From the NCBI GenBank assembly GCA_027622115.1, contig JAQBZS010000015.1, forward strand, positions 1-20,135: 20,135 nucleotides of DNA. The letters are read 5' to 3'. The stretch comes from Planctomycetota bacterium (GTDB taxonomy: Bacteria > Planctomycetota > Planctomycetia > Planctomycetales > Planctomycetaceae). Position numbers and translations under genes: made by a program. The notes under the pieces are model-generated. The model saw only the letters and a program-made list of their open reading frames with translations. It was not told the origin of the DNA and did not search any database. Positions 16,041 through 20,135 of this stretch are shown here, piece by piece (position 1 is the first letter of the stretch; every line of letters starts with the position of its first letter).

Positions 16041-16136
16041 AGCTATCTAAAAAAAGGGGCCTGACCCTTTGGATGCCTCGCTAAACCCCGGCAAAAACTG
16101 AGGCCGGAGAGGGTCAGACCCCTTTTTCAGATAGCT
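16041..16136. mobile_element. 96-bp palindromic REP/MITE-like element flanked by TCTA
   Basis: The left arm 16041-16068 and right arm 16110-16136 are inverted copies with few differences. Both outer ends read AGCTATCT, followed by A5-7, GGGG and a CTGACCCT block. TCTA stands directly outside each end (16037-16040 and 16137-16140), as expected for a short target duplication. No ORF lies inside. Arms with a GGGG(C/T)CTGACCC core recall REP elements that RAYT-type transposases move, from general knowledge. On the minus strand the stem ends in seven T, so it can also act as a terminator-like hairpin. Confidence 0.75.
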
Positions 16137-16161
16137 TCTACCGAATCCGAATTGCGGCGGG

Positions 16162-16190
16162 AGAGTATCTCGATGGCTTAGCGTTGTCAA
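16162..16190 (-). promoter_or_regulatory. Candidate promoter for the receiver-like gene
   Basis: On the minus strand a perfect TTGACA (16185-16190) is followed after 17 nt by TACTCT (16162-16167), a weak -10 box. The direction fits the gene starting at 15939. Any transcript would run through the 96-bp palindrome before reaching that gene. Pattern match only. Confidence 0.3.
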
Positions 16191-16264
16191 AATCAGTTGC
16201 CGAGCTTGATCGAAGATTTGGCCGAGATGCCGGTTTGCGTCACTGGGGTCTATCCCTCCGCCGT

Positions 16265-16292
16265 TTGACAGCGCGGTCGAGCGACATAGCTT
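16265..16292 (+). promoter_or_regulatory. Candidate promoter for the AAA ATPase gene
   Basis: TTGACA (16265-16270) matches the -35 consensus fully. After 16 nt comes TAGCTT (16287-16292), a poor -10 box. It lies about 78 nt before the ATG at 16370 and faces away from the candidate minus-strand promoter, so the two genes would be divergently transcribed. Pattern match only. Confidence 0.3.
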
Positions 16293-16369
16293 TCAGCGCT
16301 GCTTCGTGGTTTGGACGCACTTGTTCGCCGTGCTGACTGGCGGAATCGACTTGCACCAGTGGGCGAAAC

Positions 16370-17953
16370 ATGAATGACGGCGACACCAAGCTCTCACCTG
16401 CTGAATTGTTGGCCATGCTCAAACGCGAATCCCTGGAACGGGAGGCCCGCGCTCGACGGTCGTCAAACACCGCAGTCCACACGATTCCCGATCCCACGGA
16501 AGGCGACTTCTCGGCCGTGTCCACTCACGCCGACCAAGCGATTCGCGCTGAGCCGCAAATGTCGGCGATTGTGCATGCCGCGAGACCTGCCAGCCACATC
16601 GACCAGACTCGCACGCCGGAAAACTCGCAACTGTCGGAACTCTTCAATCGGGTCAACACACTGTTGGACGTGACCGGTGAAGAAGAACGCCGGGTGTTTT
16701 GCCCGCGAGCACCGACGTCCTTGCAGGAAACGGGACTTACGGCGGCCAGCATCGAACGCCTGATTCTGAAGTACTTGTATGCCCGCGGCCAAGCCACCGG
16801 ACGCGAGACCTGCGCTCAGATTCGCTTGCCGTTTCCAGTGGTCGAACCCACGTTCAAGCAACTCAAGCAGGACATGCTCATCGCATTTAAGGGAGCGGGA
16901 CTTGTCGGAGACTACGAATTCGTGATCACCGACCGCGGCCGCGATCGGGCTCGCAGATTCACCGAGGAATGTACTTACATCGGCGCGACACCGGTGAACC
17001 TCAAGGATTATCTCAAGGCGATGTCGGCTCAGAGCATTGCCAAGGAAGAAGCAACCGAAGCCAATCTTCGCGAGGCATTTTCCGATCTGCTGATCGACGA
17101 CGCGATGTTGGATCGACTCGGTCCGGCCGTGAATTCCGGGCGCGGCATGTTCTTGTTCGGTGAACCGGGCAACGGCAAGACCAGCATCGCCGAACGCATC
17201 ACCCAATCGTTCGGTTCGACCATTTGGATTCCGCGGGCCCTCGAGATCAACGGCGATATCGTCCGCACATTCGATCCGGGCGTGCATGAAGAGATTCTCG
17301 AAGATCGGTCGAAAGAGGGTGTGCTGGATGTCACCGGCGTCGACCAACGATGGGTGCAGATCGTGCGGCCCACGGTTGTGGCGGGTGGCGAATTGACAAT
17401 GGCGGAACTTGAGATAACGCAAAACCGCCAAACGAAGATTTGCGAAGCTCCGCTGCAATTGAAGAGCAACTGCGGAACGCTGGTCATCGACGACTTCGGT
17501 CGACAGCGGATGCCGGTCGACGTCCTGCTCAATCGTTGGATCGTGCCGCTTGAGAAACGCTACGACTTTTTGAACATGCCCAGCGGTGTCAAGGTGCAGG
17601 TGCCGTTTGATCAATTGATCGTGTTTTCCACGAATCTCGAACCGAAGGACTTGGTGGACGGCGCGTTCTTGCGTCGGATTCCGTACAAGATCGAAGTGCG
17701 GGATCCCAGCGAAGCCAACTTCCGCAAGCTTTGCGAAATCATGGCACCCAAGATGGGGCTGGAGATCGAAGCGTCGGCCATCGATTATCTCGTCAATACG
17801 CACTATTTGGCCTGCAAGCGACCGTTCCGAGCCTGCCAACCGCGAGACCTCATGCTGCAAGTCCGCAACTTTTGCATTTACAAAGGCACGCCGCGAAAGT
17901 TGACCAATCAGGCGCTCGATTTCGCGGTTGAGAATTATTTCTCGGTGATGTGA
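16370..17953 (+). CDS. AAA ATPase with N-terminal extension and winged-helix-like region
   Basis: The protein has 527 aa. Residues 1 to about 95 are polar and likely disordered, beginning with a short helix LSPAELLAMLKRESLERE. Residues about 122-195 (TAASIERLILKYLYARGQ ... YEFVITDRGRDRA) look like a winged-helix unit. A linker YIGATPVNLKDYLKAM leads to the ATPase core: Walker A FGEPGNGKTS (263-272), Walker B TLVIDDFG (370-377), sensor-1 Asn in VFSTNLEP (N422) and a likely Arg finger in FLRRIPYKIEV (R435/R436). A helical lid ends the protein. I cannot assign a process. ATPases with this layout occur in several bacterial phyla without a settled role. It is cytosolic, with no membrane segment. 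The ATG at 16370 follows GGGCGAAAC, a weak ribosome site. It ends about 100 nt before the next gene on the same strand. Confidence 0.88.
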   Translation: MNDGDTKLSPAELLAMLKRESLEREARARRSSNTAVHTIPDPTEGDFSAVSTHADQAIRAEPQMSAIVHAARPASHIDQTRTPENSQLSELFNRVNTLLDVTGEEERRVFCPRAPTSLQETGLTAASIERLILKYLYARGQATGRETCAQIRLPFPVVEPTFKQLKQDMLIAFKGAGLVGDYEFVITDRGRDRARRFTEECTYIGATPVNLKDYLKAMSAQSIAKEEATEANLREAFSDLLIDDAMLDRLGPAVNSGRGMFLFGEPGNGKTSIAERITQSFGSTIWIPRALEINGDIVRTFDPGVHEEILEDRSKEGVLDVTGVDQRWVQIVRPTVVAGGELTMAELEITQNRQTKICEAPLQLKSNCGTLVIDDFGRQRMPVDVLLNRWIVPLEKRYDFLNMPSGVKVQVPFDQLIVFSTNLEPKDLVDGAFLRRIPYKIEVRDPSEANFRKLCEIMAPKMGLEIEASAIDYLVNTHYLACKRPFRACQPRDLMLQVRNFCIYKGTPRKLTNQALDFAVENYFSVM

Positions 17954-18056
17954 TGCTCGGGCTGCTTGAATCTCTGATCGGAAACACCCGAAGATTCAAC
18001 ACGCTTGGCTTGCCCGACACGGAATGTCCACAATCGCACACCCGAAAGGCCTCCTC

Positions 18057-18980
18057 ATGAGACTGTGTCGTTACCGCTTCAATGGTGCTGTTCAAATCGG
18101 CTTTTACCACGACGACTCGATTGTCCCCGTCAACGCCGCCGCGCAATCAAAAGGGATCGACCTGGATGCTGGGACTTGCCTGCTACCGCTGCTGAACGGC
18201 GGAGAGTTGCGAGACCGAGTCAAGCAGCTCGAACAACAACTGACCGCCGCCGACATGCAAGCGTTGTCGATCGCCGCGGCGGACGTTTCGCTGCTTGTGC
18301 CGAACGCAAATCCCAGCAAGTTGATGTTGCTGGCCGGCAATTATTCGGAACACATCGAAGAAGGCGGCGAAAAGGCCAAGGAACGCTCCGAGACGTTTCC
18401 GTATGTGTTCATGAAACCGCCGTTGACCACGCTCACCAACCCCGGTGATCCCGTAAAAATTCCAGCGGTGTCGCCCGATCATGTCGATTGGGAATTAGAA
18501 CTGGGCATCATCATCGGTCGCCAATGCAAAGGCGTGAGTGAAGCGGACGCGTTGAATTACGTGGCCGGCTACACCGTGGTCAACGACATTTCGGATCGGA
18601 AATACACGCCGAATCCCGGGCGAACGGAACGATCGAAGGATGGATTCTTTGACTGGCTCCACGGGAAATGGCACGACACGTTTTGCCCGATGGGTCCGTG
18701 CGCGCTTGCGGCCGACGAAGCCGGTGATCCGCAGACGTTTCAGATGACGCTCAAGGTGAACGGCGAAGTTGAGCAGAATGAGTCCACTGCGGCGATGGTT
18801 TTCCCGGTGGCCGCGGTGATCGCATTCATCTCCAGTTGGATCACGCTGGAACCCGGCGACATCATTTCGACCGGCACGCCGGCCGGCGTCGGAGCTGCCA
18901 AGAACAAATTCCTCAAGGCCGGCGATACGTTGGAAGCGGGGATCGATCGCATCGGAGTCCTGCGGAATCCCGTCGAGTGA
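18057..18980 (+). CDS. Fumarylacetoacetate hydrolase-family protein
   Basis: The protein has 307 aa. The N-terminus MRLCRYRFNGAVQIGFY is typical of the family. The metal site is visible as DWELELGIIIG (E146 and E148) and YTVVNDISDRKY (D177). The C-terminal ISTGTPAGVGAAK is the usual substrate loop. Members cleave or decarboxylate beta-diketo acids and related compounds, for example in aromatic or sugar-acid breakdown, using Mg2+ or Mn2+. The substrate cannot be told from the sequence. I chose ATG 18057 because AAAGG lies 7 nt upstream and the protein then starts at the conserved MRL. An in-frame ATG at 18024 is less likely. It is in the cytosol. It follows the ATPase gene by 103 nt; the next gene is separated by the nested repeat region. 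Confidence 0.9.
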   Translation: MRLCRYRFNGAVQIGFYHDDSIVPVNAAAQSKGIDLDAGTCLLPLLNGGELRDRVKQLEQQLTAADMQALSIAAADVSLLVPNANPSKLMLLAGNYSEHIEEGGEKAKERSETFPYVFMKPPLTTLTNPGDPVKIPAVSPDHVDWELELGIIIGRQCKGVSEADALNYVAGYTVVNDISDRKYTPNPGRTERSKDGFFDWLHGKWHDTFCPMGPCALAADEAGDPQTFQMTLKVNGEVEQNESTAAMVFPVAAVIAFISSWITLEPGDIISTGTPAGVGAAKNKFLKAGDTLEAGIDRIGVLRNPVE

Positions 18981-19108
18981 AGAATTGCGACGGGAGTCGG
19001 CCATCACCGCGTGCCAAGCCGTTGCGGTCAGGGTGGAACGTCGCGGCTTGCGACAACTTGTCGGTCTGTTCGTTGGATGGCGGGATGTCATGCTTCATGG
19101 GAGAACAA

Positions 19109-19430
19109 GGGTTCGGGTGGTTCAAAGTTCCTGACCCTACCGTTTTCTATGTGCTGGACCCCTGCCTGGTCGCCAGGCGGGTGAATCAGGTTTTGCGGCT
19201 GCTCGGAGCTGGCGAACCTAGTTCACGTGCCAGACAAGCTGGCAGGGGTCTACTGATCCGCGATGCCGGTGTCGAATAGCCCCACAACCTGATTCATCGG
19301 CCTGACAAGCAGGCCGGGGTCTCAGCACATAGAAAACGGTAGGGTCAGCAAAGTTCAATGCTCGCGGGTTTACGCGTCATTTGCTCTAACGTCTTGAGCC
19401 GCGAGCCTTGAACTTTGAAGCACCCGACCC
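19109..19430. repeat. Older palindromic element split by the MITE
   Basis: If the 218-bp insert and one target copy are removed, the left arm (19109-19130 joined to 19357-19367) pairs with the right arm (19399-19430). The arms are about 32-33 nt with one indel and two mismatches; the core reads TTCAAAGTTCAA. The loop is 19368-19398. It ends 13 nt before the isochorismatase-like start and occupies most of the leader of that gene. Confidence 0.75.
19131..19348. mobile_element. 218-bp MITE-like element with 26-bp TIRs and 8-bp target duplication
   Basis: Termini 19131-19156 and 19323-19348 are perfect inverted copies of 26 nt beginning CTGACCCTACCGTTTTCTAT. Imperfect pairing continues inward to about 70 nt per side. 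CAAAGTTC flanks it directly on both sides (19123-19130 and 19349-19356), a clean 8-bp target duplication. It contains no plausible ORF, so it must have moved with a transposase in trans. An internal GACAAGC-type subrepeat occurs twice (about 19233-19255 and 19302-19322). Confidence 0.88.
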
Positions 19431-19443
19431 GAGACTCATTCGC

Positions 19444-20028
19444 ATGAATCCCGACTACATTCGCAGCCCCGAACTCCTCTCGCGCGTCCACAGCCGGCTG
19501 TTGATCGTGGATGTTCAACAACGTTTGATTGACCACATTCACGAATCCACCCTCGTCGTCCGAAATTGCCGTCGCTTGATCGAAGGGGCCGGCATTTTGG
19601 AAGTTCCCGTGGCCGCCACGGAACAATACCCCACGGGTCTGGGGACGACGGTTCCGGAATTGGCAAGGTTGCTCGGCGACTGCCCCGAGAAACTGCGATT
19701 CAGTTGCGCGGAAGTGCTGGCGTGGAACCTCGCCAACGTAATTAGTGACTCCGTGGAATCGACCAGGAATCAGGTTGTCGTGGCGGGGATCGAGTCGCAT
19801 GTTTGTGTCCAACAAACCGTCTTAGACTTTCTGTCGGCCGGATTCCGAGTCTTCGTGCCGGCCGACGCGGTCTCAAGCCGCAACAAGTTCGACTGGGAGA
19901 TCGCGTTGCGACGCATGTCGGATTCCGGTGCGACGATTACGACCACCGAGTCCGTGCTGTTCGAGTGGTGCGAAGTCGCCGGCACTCCCGAATTCAAGCA
20001 GATCAGCAAGTTGGTTGTCGGCGAATGA
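19444..20028 (+). CDS. Isochorismatase-like cysteine hydrolase
   Basis: The protein has 194 aa. The catalytic triad is visible: D23 in LLIVDVQQRLID, K83 in CPEKLRFSC and the nucleophile C121 in VVVAGIESHVCVQQTVLDFL. TEQYPTGLG and the C-terminal FEWCEVAGTPEFKQISKLV match the YcaC/ISOC1-like branch, whose substrates are mostly unknown amides or imides; true isochorismatase activity should not be assumed. I chose ATG 19444. An in-frame TTG at 19408 lies inside a palindromic repeat and is not credible as a start. The ribosome site is weak (GAG). Its leader holds the nested repeats, so its transcription may be separate from the FAH-family gene. The stop overlaps an ATG of a possible small ORF. Confidence 0.88.
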   Translation: MNPDYIRSPELLSRVHSRLLIVDVQQRLIDHIHESTLVVRNCRRLIEGAGILEVPVAATEQYPTGLGTTVPELARLLGDCPEKLRFSCAEVLAWNLANVISDSVESTRNQVVVAGIESHVCVQQTVLDFLSAGFRVFVPADAVSSRNKFDWEIALRRMSDSGATITTTESVLFEWCEVAGTPEFKQISKLVVGE

Positions 20029-20129
20029 CGCAAGAGCCGATCATCGAAGTCCGCGTGGAACGATTGAACCGTCGAGAGCAGCGGATCGGTGATTCCGTCA
20101 AGAATCAACTCAAAAGCGAATTTCAGTAA
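20025..20129 (+). CDS. Possible 34-aa ORF coupled to the isochorismatase-like gene
   Basis: An ATG at 20025 overlaps the preceding stop as ATGA, the usual layout of translational coupling. It encodes 34 residues, MTQEPIIEVRVERLNRREQR followed by 14 more, highly charged and amphipathic, ending at TAA 20127-20129. No family is recognised and there is no separate ribosome site. It could be a real small protein or chance. The frame is also open upstream, antisense-free, within the isochorismatase-like gene, where it reads as Arg-rich noise. Confidence 0.3.
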   Translation: MTQEPIIEVRVERLNRREQRIGDSVKNQLKSEFQ

Positions 20130-20135
20130 AGTGGT

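Noticed and set aside
15619..16140. The receiver-like gene being interrupted by the 96-bp element
   Set aside because: The frame is open up to and into the element and would also stay open across an empty site. However, no usual start codon lies upstream, and GTG 15939 has a strong ribosome site and gives a normal receiver N-terminus, so an intact gene is simpler.
16240..16524. Minus-strand ORF of 94 codons overlapping the AAA gene start
   Set aside because: Antisense to the ATPase N-terminus and the leader, charged low-complexity content, no ribosome site seen.
16463..17860. Minus-strand open frame of 465 codons
   Set aside because: Antisense of the AAA ATPase gene, His- and Arg-rich with no motif. 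The plus frame has intact Walker A and B.
12195..19430. Repeats read as a CRISPR array or as attachment sites
   Set aside because: The repeats are single palindromes of different sequence with no regular spacers, no cas genes, and no integrase or tRNA gene nearby.

Overview
This 20.1 kb window looks like a planctomycete chromosome, probably Pirellulales or Rhodopirellula-like. I infer this from the gene families (a deacetylase with a DUF3473-type C-terminus, an AAA ATPase with a long N-terminal extension, OSBS-type menC) and from dense palindromic intergenic repeats. Base composition is moderately GC-rich with no obvious compositional break. I see no tRNA, rRNA, CRISPR array or autonomous transposase.

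Region 1 (1-10249, all minus strand) is one tightly packed nine-gene block that reads from 10249 down through the left edge. In transcription order it encodes: a polysaccharide-deacetylase/GT2 fusion; a DegT-type sugar aminotransferase; a Gfo/Idh/MocA sugar dehydrogenase; a left-handed beta-helix acyltransferase with a C-terminal zinc ribbon; an FAD-dependent oxidoreductase; a second deacetylase; a UbiA-type (polyprenyl-phosphate phosphoribosyltransferase-like) enzyme; a class I methyltransferase; and a GT39-like GT-C membrane glycosyltransferase cut by the window edge. The dehydrogenase, aminotransferase and acyltransferase match the usual trio for making an N-acylated 3-amino nucleotide sugar. 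The UbiA enzyme, the DPM1-like GT2 domain and the GT-C protein fit polyprenyl-phosphate-sugar chemistry. Together they look like a cell-envelope glycan or lipid-linked sugar locus. The fused deacetylase has lost key catalytic residues, while the stand-alone one is intact.

Region 2 (10425-15939, minus strand) holds more loosely spaced genes: a TrkH-type potassium transporter, a MenC-type o-succinylbenzoate synthase, a small acidic secreted protein of unknown function, a class I methyltransferase, and a small receiver-like protein without the phosphorylation residues. The gaps contain three strong inverted repeats, two of which share a sequence motif.

Region 3 (15940-20135) begins with a divergent intergenic stretch carrying a 96-bp palindromic element flanked by TCTA direct repeats, with candidate promoters facing both ways. 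The plus strand then encodes an AAA ATPase of unknown role, an FAH-family hydrolase, an isochorismatase-like cysteine hydrolase and a possible coupled 34-aa ORF. Between the last two enzymes lies a nested repeat: a 218-bp MITE-like element with 26-bp perfect terminal inverted repeats and an 8-bp target duplication, inserted into one arm of an older palindrome. This is the clearest mobile-DNA event in the window.
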